From Physcomitrium patens (Eukaryota > Streptophyta > Bryopsida > Funariales > Funariaceae), in contig NC_037267.1 of assembly GCF_000002425.4 (NCBI RefSeq), positions 4,035,891 through 4,099,890 of the forward strand: a stretch of DNA of 64,000 nt, read 5' to 3'. The position numbers were made by a program, and so were the translations under genes. Below are positions 11,471 to 23,689 of this stretch, in pieces. The number at the start of each line of letters is the position of its first letter. Position 1 is the stretch's first letter. The notes beneath the pieces are model-generated. The model was not told the origin of the DNA and did not search any database. It saw only the letters and a list, made by a program, of their open reading frames with translations.

Positions 11471-11499
11471 ATCATTTCAATTGAATTACTTTTGAACTA

Positions 11500-14400
11500 A
11501 TTTTGAATTATTTTTGAATTACTTTTGAACTAGATGAATCCATGTCATTGTTACAAATAGTTTTTGTTGTGATTGACAATACTTAAAAAATTCTAATAAA
11601 ATTACATTGTTGGAGATTTTTTTTTATAAAATGATATTATATGAAATGTACTAGAGCTGGTTTTATGTGACTTCAAACACAATACTATCCAATTTTTCAT
11701 CTTTGACCACATGCTTTATCCATCCTATGAACAAAGTTGTAATTAATTTTTTTTCATCTTTGACCACATTCTTTATCCATCCTATGAATAAAGTTGTTTC
11801 ATTTATAACAAAGTTGTAATTATTTTTTTTTAAATATTGAGATCTTTGCAAAGAATTGTAATTATTTGCTAAAATCTAGTACTACCAAAATTAAATAAAA
11901 CATAGTCTTTTAATACAAATCTCTTTGTCTTGGTAGATCATATTCAAATTTTTTTTAAAAATTGATTTTTCTTTAATCATATTCTATTCAAGAAGTTTCA
12001 ATTAAAAAAGCTCCTTCCTTCTATTTGGAACAATCATTACTTAACAATTAGGTATATATTGCTATTTTGTATGTTATATATAATAGTAATTATACATTTT
12101 AAAAATTACACAATTTTTTTTTGTATAATTTTTTGTGTAATATTCTATAATGCAAAGTACGATAAAAAATTCTAAAATGAAATTCAATGAAATACATATA
12201 AAATTTTGAAATTTTTGAAATATTTAGAAATATTTTCACTTTGCAATGCAAAGCTTGGTAACATGACTTAAAAAGAATAAAGAACATGGTTTTCGAAATC
12301 TTTGAAATTTTGTGAAGTTTCTTTTCCAATTTAAATTATAACTTACCTTCATTTTTTACTCTCACTCACAAGTTCTTTGATAAAAGTTCAAACACAATGC
12401 ATAAATACTTGTGGTATAAAAAATAAAAATTTTTGAAAAATGCCTATTGCAAGTGCACAGTTCAACTTCAAGAGAGCACAAAAAAAATTATAATTATGCC
12501 TTCTTGTCTATCAAGGACTAAACTTCATCTTCAATTGTATTACTTGCATGCAACAAAGAATATATTATTAAACCCGTCAACATTCAATTAAACTTTAATA
12601 TGACATATATTATTAATGATATTTAATTAATTACTTTTGTAATAGTCACACTATATTGCTATCATATGGTAACATGATTACATGGTGAAAAATTTTAAAA
12701 ATTGATGTTATTATAGAAAATCAAAGTAGAAAGATATAGTAGAAAAATAATGATAAATTATAGAGAGATAGTAAAAAAATTAGTCTTAATGCTATCTTTT
12801 GTAGAAAGAAAATTTATTTTTTCAAAGGCATAAATAAGCCAAATCAAAGTAAATAAGATAAAAAATTGATTTAGGCATATTTAAGAGAGATTTAAAAATA
12901 TAATAAAGCAAAAATTACATCAAATTATCAAAATTTGATATCCAAAGAAGACCAATTGTTAACTTGAGTCGAAATCAAACCTGAGGCACTAAACCATGTG
13001 CCTATGGTGACTCTAAGATTCTTTTATAAATCAAAGAGTGATATTTGAGAAAAGACTTGAAATAGATTTTTGATCATTAATTTCATGTCATTTAGAAAGT
13101 TTGAGAGATTTTCAAAATAAGTGACGTTTTCAATAGATTTTGATTTTGAAAAACAAAAATATTTTTATAAATTTGAAGATTTCTTAAGTTTTGTGGCATA
13201 TGTTAAAGTGAAATTTGGACAAGCAGTTGTTATGGTTGTTGTCAATTTATGTGCATAATTTGAAGTCAATCAAATAATTACTTCAAAGCATATGAGGATT
13301 TTTGTAGATTATGGTCTCTAAAATTTGAGATTTAGGATTAGTGAGTGATTCAAAGTTTTAGCAATATCTACTAATTAGATTGAAATAAAATTTAGAAAGC
13401 TCATTTAAGACTTAAATATTTACACACAAATCACTTTTTAGAGTAATTGAATGATTCAGCAAGGAGAAATTGGTGTTGAAAAATTAGTATTTGAATTGAA
13501 AAAAGAACGTTGTCAATAACCAAGAGGTTTTGGAAGCTTTTCTTATAATTGATAAATCCAATTCTCTTCAAACTTTCTATGATTTTTAATTACTTGTTGG
13601 TTAAAATTGAAATAAAATTTTAATGAAGATCTATGATTCAATTAATATTTATTGGGATTTCAAATAGTTATAGTAATTGATTGAAATTTACTTGAAATTT
13701 TCTTAGAGATTTTTAAGATTTCATCAGGATTTCATTAGGATTTGATCTAGGATTTAATTAAGATTCATTAAAATTTCAATTAAGATTTTAATTAAAATTT
13801 GATCTTAAGTTTTGTTAAGATTTATTAGAATTTTAATTAGAATCAAATTAAGATTAATTAGAATTTATTTAGGATTTATTTATATTTTCTATTTTTAATA
13901 TTTTTTTAGGATTTTTGAATATTTTTTTAGACTTTCTATTTTAATAACCTTAGAAAATTTCTTTGAGGTTATTTTTATTTTTCAAAGATTATTGTTATTT
14001 CTTTAAGATTTTATTTTTATATTTATTTTTAGTATTTTTTAACTATATTTCTTTGAGATAAAATTATGATTTCTTTGTATTTTTTTTATAACTTCTTTTA
14101 AATTTAATTTTAATTGATTAAGTTCTAGTTGACATTATTAAGGATTACTTGAAGTTTATTAAAGAGTCTTATAGAATTGATAGAATTACTATTGCATTTC
14201 TACTTACCTTCTATAACTAAGTACTTGGTGCATTCTCAAGCAAGAATATACATAATATAACATTGCAGTCCTTGACTATCATGACATACTTGCTTTATCT
14301 CCAAGATCTTATTTATGAATTAATAATCTACAATTCCAAAATTCTTCCTCTTCCAAATGCAATATCCAATAGCAATATTTTGTGACAAGAATCTTTGATA

Positions 14401-15828
14401 TCAATACTTTAATACCTAATTTTTGCACCACCTATACCTTGAGTCAAAATCTAAAATATAAATTCCTACAAATAACTCTCTAATTGATGTAATTATACTA
14501 AAAATAAATTATATATAGAAATATGGTCATCAATGTTAAATAAGGATTTGAAAGAATTTGAGACTTCAAACATCCAAACCACAAGAAAAAGAAGAAGGGA
14601 GGAGAGAGATTTAAGATCCATTCTTAAAGAAAGACTTGAACTTTTGAATTAAGCCTAAACAATTGAAAGACCATCAACTCACTAGGATGCATGTCTTTTT
14701 TGTAGTTCCAATTTAAAATGCCTTGTGAACTATGTGAACATCTTGTAATTGCCCTATGATTAATCTTAAAATGCCTTGTAGTTTTAGAACTTATAAATCA
14801 AATATTGATATGGAAATCTATTAAATATAATGGTTATGCTTGAAACTTATGAATTTTATCTTAATGCTTATATTTAATTAGCTAGTGATTAAGATTGGAC
14901 ATAACAATAACATATAGGCACACAATATCTTGAAATACCTCTCTAACTCTGCACTTTTCATATAAGTCAATGAATACAAATAATTACAAGACTTGATTCT
15001 TACTTTGCATATATTGAAGAAGAATCATATACTCTAAGATCTAAGGGAGTTAAAAAACTGCTTGATTTTTAATAAATACATCTAATCATAGAAATCAAGG
15101 AACAAAAAGAATCAAATATGGCTATAACTTATTATGAACAATGCAATCCAGATTTCTACTATTGGAGTGAAAATGAATAGGATGACATTCATAAGATAAT
15201 GCATGGTGGTTTTTCTTCTACACCTATGATTATTTTTTAGTAAAAAACTATTTATTTATTCTAAAATCTTATAAGTAGAGAAAAAATAGAAACAATACAA
15301 TTGGAGAAAAAACAAAAATAAAAGAAATTGTGTGCATTAATTTAACAATAGAATAACCGACATTAAGTAATAATCATTGTTTATACTAATCCAACAATAA
15401 AATATTCGAAACTCAATAATAGTAATTTTTCACACTAATTCAACAACTAAATACTCACAAACTTTGCTATCAATACATCAATAGAACTTTGCCATCAACA
15501 TCACTTCAATTTGCTTCATTCAATACAATTCAATCATTAAAAAAAAGATTAGATTAATATATAATAAAGCTTAGGAATATAAGTAGAATGGCTTTGCCAT
15601 CAATATAAAAGATGGTAAAAAATTGCCTTCTGAAATGCCTTATAGAACTTCTCAATCAACTATATAATCCAAAGATAAATTATAAAATAGGTTATAAAAT
15701 CCACAAAACATGAACATTTTTTATGAAAGCAAAGACTAATATATACAGTGAATGACAGCCACTATTTGTTTCTTTGAGCAATTTTAATATATAGATTAAA
15801 TGAACTTATATCATTGTCACAAAAAGTA
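11500..15828. repeat. Copy 1 of an approximately 2.7-kb dispersed repeat, interrupted by a 1.6-kb insert
   Basis: About 11530-12654 matches 20990-22035, and 14267-15828 matches 22036-23660, at roughly 80-85% by eye with the same order. Examples are the shared block around aaatgatat..gaaatgtactag, the actctcactcacaa block at 12360 and 21735, and the cagtgaatga block at 15753 and 23622. There is no coding content. The unit's family is unknown to me. The middle is interrupted at 12660-14261. Only low-complexity AT-rich open frames occur. Confidence 0.7.
12660..14261. mobile_element. 1.6-kb non-coding insertion in repeat copy 1
   Basis: Copy 2 of the repeat (20910-23690) is continuous across the equivalent point at about 22036, whereas copy 1 has 1.6 kb of unrelated sequence. 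The junctions carry attgc at 12655-12659 and 14262-14266, a possible 5-bp target duplication. The content is AT-rich with many variants of ttaagattaattagaattt between 13650 and 14060. No coding and no clear terminal inverted repeats, so the class is unknown. Confidence 0.5.
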
Positions 15829-17650
15829 TGATTCAAATGTACAATGACCGTCTTCTATACAAAGTACTTGAGGATTTTGCATTCCACATAGAATATATAC
15901 TATATATTATAAAATAACTTCAAATAGCTCTCAATCATTGTCTTTATGTAGAAATTTTGCAAAAACCATATAATTCACATCTCCAACATATCTAATCTTC
16001 TTTTTTTTTTCTATCCAAAAAAATCAAAATATGTATATGAAGTAGACCTCTCTTTTGAAATTCAATAGTATAAGCATGTGCAATAACATGACCAAAGACA
16101 ACTTCTTCCTTTATATCTTCCATAATTATATATTTTTTGAGTTCCAATATACAAGCAATCAAATCTAGCCAGTCACTTGCTCATTGTCTTTGAAACATGG
16201 CATTTTCAATTTTGGACCATTTTTGATTTATTGTTGTTGTTATAAAAATATTAGGATGCTAATAAAACCTTATAATTTTTATAGAATCTTGAAGTATTTC
16301 TATCATATATTTTATACATTTAATATGTGATGATGGAAGTAAGATCTTATATTTTAAATTATTTAATTTATATTGTCATTCTTCATAACATCCTGCTTAT
16401 ATATTCAATAACATCTGCTAATTCTTGTTACAAATCAATACATAGATTTTTTTTTATTGTAATCTAGATATTACAAATATAATTACTTAGTTGCTACTCA
16501 TTTGTCAACTATAAATTCTTATAATAGCTTTCTTTTACGTAAAATTGTAGAATATTATATAGGTCTTAAAAAAATTGATAAGCAAAGTAATCCATTTGTG
16601 TAAGGTTATTGGATCTCCAATCATTTCATCTAGTATCTTTTCTTTCTTCAACAATATCTATTACTATATTTTATGTCCTTCGCTCAAGATACCATCAAAA
16701 GATTTCATGTAGAAAAAAAAAAGAATATAATGAAGGAAAAAATAAGCAAGATGAGCCTTATAAATCTTTTCTAATATCCCATTATTACATAGGCAAATAA
16801 TAATATTATAAAATACATTATATTTCAATTCATCTTTACACAATATAATAGTAATTTCTTCAAAAGTGGTAGGAAGATTATATTAGAGTTTATTTCTCTC
16901 ATTTATGAAGTGCAAAGAAACAACAAGATCTACTTCCACTACTCCTTTATTTTGCATCTTAGATAGTATTTCATATGCTTTTCTATATAATCTAATAAAC
17001 GGATTATTCTCCTTCAAATTTTTTTTAATTTTCTACATAATTTCGTCTAATAAACTAAAATTACATCTCATTTTTTTATCTTGTGCAAATGATATGTTGT
17101 GGATATTGAATTATATATAAATTAGATTAATACCTTATTTTGGTATTAATGCTCCTATTAAATGGCATAATTCTCTATTTATTCTAAAATTATATGGAGT
17201 ATTTTTTTAAAGCACAAATTAATCAATTTTTGCATCTAAGGATGCAAATGTATGTGCAACATTATATTGACAAATATTTTCTTGAAACTCCCTTGTTCTT
17301 GCATCTAGATCTTCTAATAAGCATCTCAAAAATAAAGGCAGAGAAGGTAGAAATAATAAAGAATTTTTTCTTTGATCATAATATTATTCAAATAATAACA
17401 ACTTCTTTAGCAATTGAGCTAAATATTCATCAAACCAATGCAATACATTACAATGAGGATATAAAATATTCATCCTCTTTAGATTATGTATGGCTTCAGG
17501 ACTTGTAAATATTTCAATTTCTCTTTGTATTCTCTCACATTTCTTATGCAATTGCTGAGCAATTATTCCCCAATTTATTATTAAAGCTGGACCACTCACA
17601 ATAGCACACATTCTACCAAACAATTGAAGTAAGCTTATAAGTGTCAAAAT
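15829..17650 (-). mobile_element. Helitron relic: Rep/helicase-like N-terminal part
   Basis: Minus-strand translation shows, in order, segments matching the conserved N-terminal Helitron protein. They are FQENICQYN...FASLDAKID (about 17290-17215), YNFRINRELCHLIGALIPK (about 17195-17135), a PFIRLYRKAYEILSK-type block (about 17010-16965), YKNYKVLLA (about 16280), and AYTIEFQKRGLLHIHILIF (16077-16022). The last contains the HUH-type His-x-His at 16039-16031. It ends in LCGMQNP..LC...GHC (about 15915-15840). Numerous stops show it is dead. The tyrosine motif, PIF1 helicase and Helitron ends were not found. Confidence 0.75.
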
Positions 17651-17950
17651 TGTATCTCTATAAAATTCAAAGAAAATCTTGTTACATAAATATTTTTAAA
17701 AAATTACATAGTAGCTATAAAATAAGAAGAAATGTGTATATCTTAATTAGTCAAATTACAATGCCACAATACTTGAATAAAAATATTCTACATCTATGCA
17801 TCTATATTGATTAAACATGTTTTTATAACAACTTGCTATAGTAAAAAAATAAAAAAAAATTAAAATATTACATTTTATAAATCAAAATAAATAAAAAAAA
17901 ATTATAAATATTTAATTTTTTATTTAATAAATAATATTTACTAAAAGATA

Positions 17951-17990
<40 letters not shown>

Positions 17991-20266
17991 GATTAATATA
18001 TGTACATACATATGAAATCAAACATAAAAAAATTCATATAAAATCAAGAAATAAAATTCTTATAATTAAATTTTTGTATAGCAATTCTTATTGCAGTTGG
18101 TAATACTTCTAAAATTTCAATAAAACTTTGTTGCTCAAGAATTTTGATAAAAATGAAGATATAATATAAAATTTAATAAAATAAATATAATAAAAAACTA
18201 TAAAATTATAAATATAACTATAAAATAAAAAATATTAATATAAAACTTTAAAAATGATAAAATAAATTTATTTCTTATAAAATTCTTATATAAACTTATG
18301 TTTAACAATTATATCCTAGTTTTTTTTTTAAAAGAAATAACGATGATTGTCAGAGGATATGAAATATAAAATTGTAAATATTGTAAGCATTATCTTTTAT
18401 GGAAAATACTACTGATACAAATATTGTTTACAATGGTCAACTACAAATACTATCTATAATGATCAAAATAGATATATGAAGATAATATGTAGGCATATTG
18501 TAATTTCTTTATTTTTGCATGTAAATTCATGCAAAATGAACACAATGGATCAAAACTCAATAATGATTTTGCTTAGTAGATTCTTGCAAAATAAAAATAA
18601 AAACAACATTACACACATCATCATTTGGAAGATCAATCCAACAAATGCATAGTTTGTGAGAAAAAGACTTGCTACCACCATAACACTTAGGATGATGATA
18701 TGCTTCACGAGATCAATTAAATCCTAATTGAACTGTAATTCAATAGATGTATTCACAAATTCTTTAACTAAAGCTCAAACATAATGCAAAATATTTTTTA
18801 AACATGAATAATTAATTACCAAAATAGTGGAGCATACAACATTCAAACCATTTCATCTTAATACACTCACTCTGAAATTTCTAGATATACTCCCACTTTG
18901 GAATGTAGAGCATAATAAAATTTCTATGTATTTCAAAAAAAATCCATATTAATTATTGAGGACCTTAAGAATCTATGAATGTAGCATTTCTACATATCTA
19001 ATCCAATGGTTTTGGTCATAAGTTGATATAACTAATTGTTTCTAAATCAAGTGATTTCAAAATATCACAATTTTTATTGTAGCATGTAGACACACTTTGT
19101 ATAATCATCATATAATGCCTTGACAATCTCAAAATTGCAGTATAAGAACAAAGTCCAACTTTAATTACCTTGATTTTGAATCTTGAAAATAATTAAAGCA
19201 TTTGACAGAAAGCACTTCCAAAAATCAAAGAGTTTTTTTTGTAGCTACTTACATTGTTTGTACCTCATGTGCCCTCCCACAAAAAAAACAAGTACTCTCA
19301 CTCACAAATTCTTTGACAAAAGTTCAAACACATTGCACAGATGCTTGTTATATGCCCATGGTTTTAAAAGATATGTAATGCAAGTACAGAGTTCTTGAAG
19401 TATTCAACTTTTGCATTAATATTGCATTAATATTCTTTGGAGTACGAATGTATTTGAATCCAAAATTATAATGCAAATACATATTTACTAATGTAATTAC
19501 ATATTTAAATATATTCAAATAATATACATTAAGTATATTATTATAATTATATAATTATAACTATTATATTATTATTTATTATTTATTATTTATTATTATT
19601 ACTAATTACTATTAAAAATTAATAATAATATATATAATTAAAATTTGATATTTTTTATATTAAATTATTATTATATAAAAATATGAATTATATTATGTTT
19701 ATTGTATTAAATATTAAAAATATATGATTTTATAATAATCATATTAATAGTAATTTTATAATATAATAAATTATGACATATTAGTATGTAAACATGTAAT
19801 GTATATATAATAATTAATTATTATAATATAGATGTATTATTATAAAATATATATAATTTAATATAATAATAATTATAGAATATATATAATTTAATATAAT
19901 AATAATTATAAAAAATAATATAATTATTTAGTAATATTATATAATAATATATATTAAGTATATTCAATTAGTATCAATTAAGTATTAATATAAATACATA
20001 TTTATTCTAGTAATATTCATATTGCATTAATATTATTAATATGTATTAGTATTAAGCATGTATTAGTTGGAGCATTAAAGTTGTGAAATATTAGACAAAT
20101 ATTTGGAATTCAATGAATGGAAATTCAATGAGTGCATATCAAAACTTGATCCTTGCAGCATCGTCCTGAAATAACAAGCCTTATATATGTTTGTAGTATC
20201 ATCTCTTATAAAATGTTTGTATTATCATGTCATCTACAACAATAATAAGGTTGCACCACCTAATAG
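17651..20266. other. AT-rich stretch with repeat fragments, no gene seen
   Basis: No supported gene. It contains a (TA)n tract at about 17956-17986. Two short fragments of the 2.7-kb repeat family occur: about 18755-18800, and 19287-19400, which match 12355-12470 and 21735-21860. About 19490-20060 is nearly pure A/T with many ataat/attat words. Confidence 0.6.
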
Positions 20267-20805
20267 TGTCACGAATATACATATGTACTTTAATAAATAC
20301 CTATATGATTAAATAGAAATACGTAAAAGTAAATAAAAGTAAGTTAACTTCATAATACCTTCTAAAGAAACTTTTTAGAAGCTTTATAGCTGCTGCTTTG
20401 ACTTTACATGTGTTTGTAACTGATTGGTAGGTTAGAAACTTTGACAATAAGTTAACCACGTGTTGATAGCTTGCGGAACAAGGTAATTATGTGGTGTACA
20501 TATAGAAAACTTACCTTGCAAGTTAAGATATGTGTCTTGCAAAGTCAACATATGTTCGAGGTCCTTTAGGACATGATCATGTAATTCCTAATTAAGAGTA
20601 TATATGGAGGTAAGAATGAAGCCTTCTTCACTCTTATTAAAGCTTTTTTAGTCTACAGTCTTATTTTAAGATTTTCTAATATTCTTATTTTTAGTAATAG
20701 CCATTCTAGTTTAATATTATATCATCTTTGAGTGACTTTCTAGTTCTTTTTAGTAAGTCAAGAGTATATTGAAGATTTTTGTTTTTGAGATTCATGTCCT
20801 TAATA
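20267..20805 (+). repeat. Solo LTR of the 535-bp family, with 5-bp target duplication
   Basis: The sequence aligns along its whole length with the reverse complement of the LTR at 40245-40779. Shared blocks include cagaagctttata / tagaagctttata, gaggtcct, agtgaagccttcttca, and caatagcca followed by accatctttgagtgat. It starts TGTCACGAATATAC and ends TAATA (from TGACA by two transitions). AATAG flanks it at 20262-20266 and 20806-20810. No internal region adjoins either side, so it is a solo LTR left by LTR-LTR recombination. Confidence 0.85.
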
Positions 20806-22577
20806 AATAGTTATATATCCAATGTATTTAATTTAATATGTGACAAAGAAAACTTCCATAAATCATAGAGATTATTATTAAGATATTATTAAGCTAGTTT
20901 TTATATTTGCATGTAATGAATGAAAGCCATTATTTGTCTCCTTAAGCAATCTTAATATATAAATTAAGATTAATTAAAAGATTTTAAAGATAAATCCATA
21001 TCATTATCATAGATAATTTGTGTTGTGGTTGACAACACTTGAAAAATTCCAATAAAATTATGTTTTTAAAGAATTTTGTTTATAAAATGATATCAAATGA
21101 AATGTACTAGAATTCATTTTTGATGAGCTTAAATACAACACTATCCAATTTTTCACCATTGTCCACATTCTTCATCTATCTTGCATCCTTTAAAAAAAAA
21201 CTATAATTAATTTGAAAAAGAAAATATTGAGATCTTTGCATAGAATTGTAAATAACTATCAAAATTAAATAAAACAAGGCCTTTCAATACAAATCTCTTT
21301 GTCTCGGTAGATCCTATTCAACTTTTCTTTAAAATTTGATTTTTTTTTTCTATCATACTCCATTTAAGAAGTTGCAATTAAAAAAATCCATCATTTTTAT
21401 TTGAAACAATCATTACTTAATGGCAGGGCATATATTCCTATTTTGAATGTTATTATTTATAATAGTAATTATACATTTAAAAAATTATACAAAATTTTTT
21501 TTGTGTAATTTTTTATATAATACTCTACAATACAAAGTACAATAAAAGTTTTAAAATGCAATGCAATGCAAATACACACAAATTTTTGAAATTTTTAAAT
21601 TATCTAAAAATACTCTCACTTTACAATACAAAGGTTGGTAATATGATTTAAAGAAATGGAGAGCATGGTTTTTGAAATCTTTGAAGTTTTGTCAAATTTT
21701 TCTTTTAATTCAAATCATAACTTACCTTCATTCTCTACTCTTAGTGACAAATTCTTTAATAGAAGCTCAAACACAATGTACAAACATCCATGGTTTAAAA
21801 AATATTAACTTTTGGCAGATACCTATTACGAGTGTAGAGTACAATTTCAAGAAAGCACAAAAAAATTGCAATTATGCTTTCTTTTTTATTAAGAACCAAA
21901 CTTCACTTTTAATCATATTACGTGCATGCAATAAACAATGCATTTTTAAACCCATCCTTGTTCAATTAAACTCTAATATGACACATTTTGTTAATCATGT
22001 TTAGTTAATTACTTTTATAACAGTCATTTCATATTGTAGTCCTTAACCATCATGGCATGCATGTTTTATTTCTAAGATCTTATTCATGAATTGATAACCT
22101 AAAATTCTAAAATTATTTTATTCCAAAATGTAACATCCAATAATAACATTCTCTAGTGAGAATCACCAATATCAATATTCTAATCCTTAAATTCTACACC
22201 ATCCATGCCCTCAGCCAAAATCTATAATATCAATCCCAAAAAATTGATGTAATTGCACCAAAATTAAATTGCATATAGAAATGTGATCATTAGCATCAAA
22301 CAAAGATTTGAAGGACTTTAAGATCTCAAACACCCAAACCATAAAAGAGAAAAAAAATAAAAATAAAAATAAAAATAAATTAAGATTTAGTATTAAAAAA
22401 AAGACTTAACCCTTTGAATTAATACCAAATAGCTAAAAGAGCACCAACTCACTAGGATATATATCCTTCTAGCTGCTTTGATTTAAAATCCCATGTGAAT
22501 TCTATGAATCTCTTATAATTGCCCTATAATCAACCGTAAAATATCTTGTGGACTTAGAACTTATAAATCAAATATTG

Positions 22578-22759
22578 ACATGGAAATTTACTAGCTATAA
22601 TGGTTAATGAACTTTATCTTGACACTTATATCTGATCAGCTAGTGATCAAGATTAGCACATAAAGATAACATGGAAATTTACTAGCTATAATGGTTAATG
22701 AACTTTATCTTGACACTTATATCTGATCAGCTAGTGATCAAGATTAGCACATAAAGATA
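22578..22759. repeat. Perfect 91-bp tandem duplication
   Basis: 22578-22668 and 22669-22759 are identical by eye, both starting acatggaaatttactagc. The homologous place in copy 1 (about 14810-14920) has a single, diverged unit. The duplication is therefore much younger than the divergence of the two repeat copies. Confidence 0.9.
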
Positions 22760-23269
22760 ACATATAGGTACATAATGCTTTGAAATGCCTTTCTAATTCT
22801 GTACTTTTTATATAAGTCAATTAATATAAAAAGTTACATGACTTGATTTTCATTCTATCTACATTAACGAGGAACCATATGCTTTGAGACTTCAAGGAGT
22901 TAGTACCTTGTAAACTATTTGATTTCCAATAAATACATATGAACATAAAAATCTATAAAACATTACAAAAATGAAGGGTATGAAATAATCAAATGAATGG
23001 TGCAGTCCAGATTTCTACCATAGAAGCAAAAATGAGCAGGATGGCATTAACATGATAATACACAATAGTTTCTCTTCCACATCTATGATTATCTATTAGT
23101 GAGAAGCTACCCATTTATTTTAAAATCTTCCAACAAGAAAAAAAAACAATATCAATGCACACCAAAAAGAGCAATTGTTTGCACTAATCCAACAATGGAA
23201 CATCCAATATTCCTTTATAAACTTTATCATCAATGCATCAACAGAACTTTGTTATCAATATCACGTTAC

Positions 23270-23547
23270 TTTGCTTTATTCACCGCAACTCAATCACTAA
23301 AACAGAGACTTGATCAATACATAACAAAGCTAAGGAATGTGAATAGTATAGCTTTGCTATGAATGCAAAAGAAGGTATAAAAACACACTTTAGAACTCCT
23401 TGATCAACTTTGCTTCATTTATTGCAACTCAATCACTAAAGCAAAGACTTGATCAGTATATAACAAAGCTAAGGAATGTGAATAGTATGGCTTTGCCTTG
23501 AATGCAAAAGAAGGTAGGAAAACACCCTATAGAACTCCTTGATCAAC
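23270..23547. repeat. 139-bp tandem duplication
   Basis: Two copies starting tttgctt at 23270 and 23409, with about 90% identity by eye (cgcaactcaatcactaaa / tgcaactcaatcactaaa; ctaaggaatgtgaatagtat in both). It lies near the end of repeat copy 2. Confidence 0.8.
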
Positions 23548-23689
23548 TGTAAAACATAAGGATGAACTGTAAAAGGTGTAAAACATGAATTTTTTTTATG
23601 AAAATGAAGATCCATCCATGCAGTGAATGAAAGCGATCATAATATATAGATTACAGCCAATCAAAAGATTTTAAAAGTTAAGGCCTCTC

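Larger units (their letters stand above)
7280..11480 (+). mobile_element. Ty3/gypsy element C, gag to RT, split by an insertion
   Basis: Plus-strand order is gag (about 7293-8186), zinc knuckle broken at 8186 and resumed at 10053, protease (about 10250-10570) and RT (10676-11470). After RT the similarity ends abruptly near 11480; RNase H and integrase are missing. The gap at 8187-10052 is a separate TG...CA element. Relatives of the same coding family are element E (48000-50850) and the fragment at 60733-61310. Many stops make it dead. Confidence 0.85.

Noticed and set aside
17384-17647. 87-codon minus-strand frame as a stand-alone gene
   Set aside because: It directly precedes the Helitron-like blocks on the same strand, so it is better read as part of that relic.
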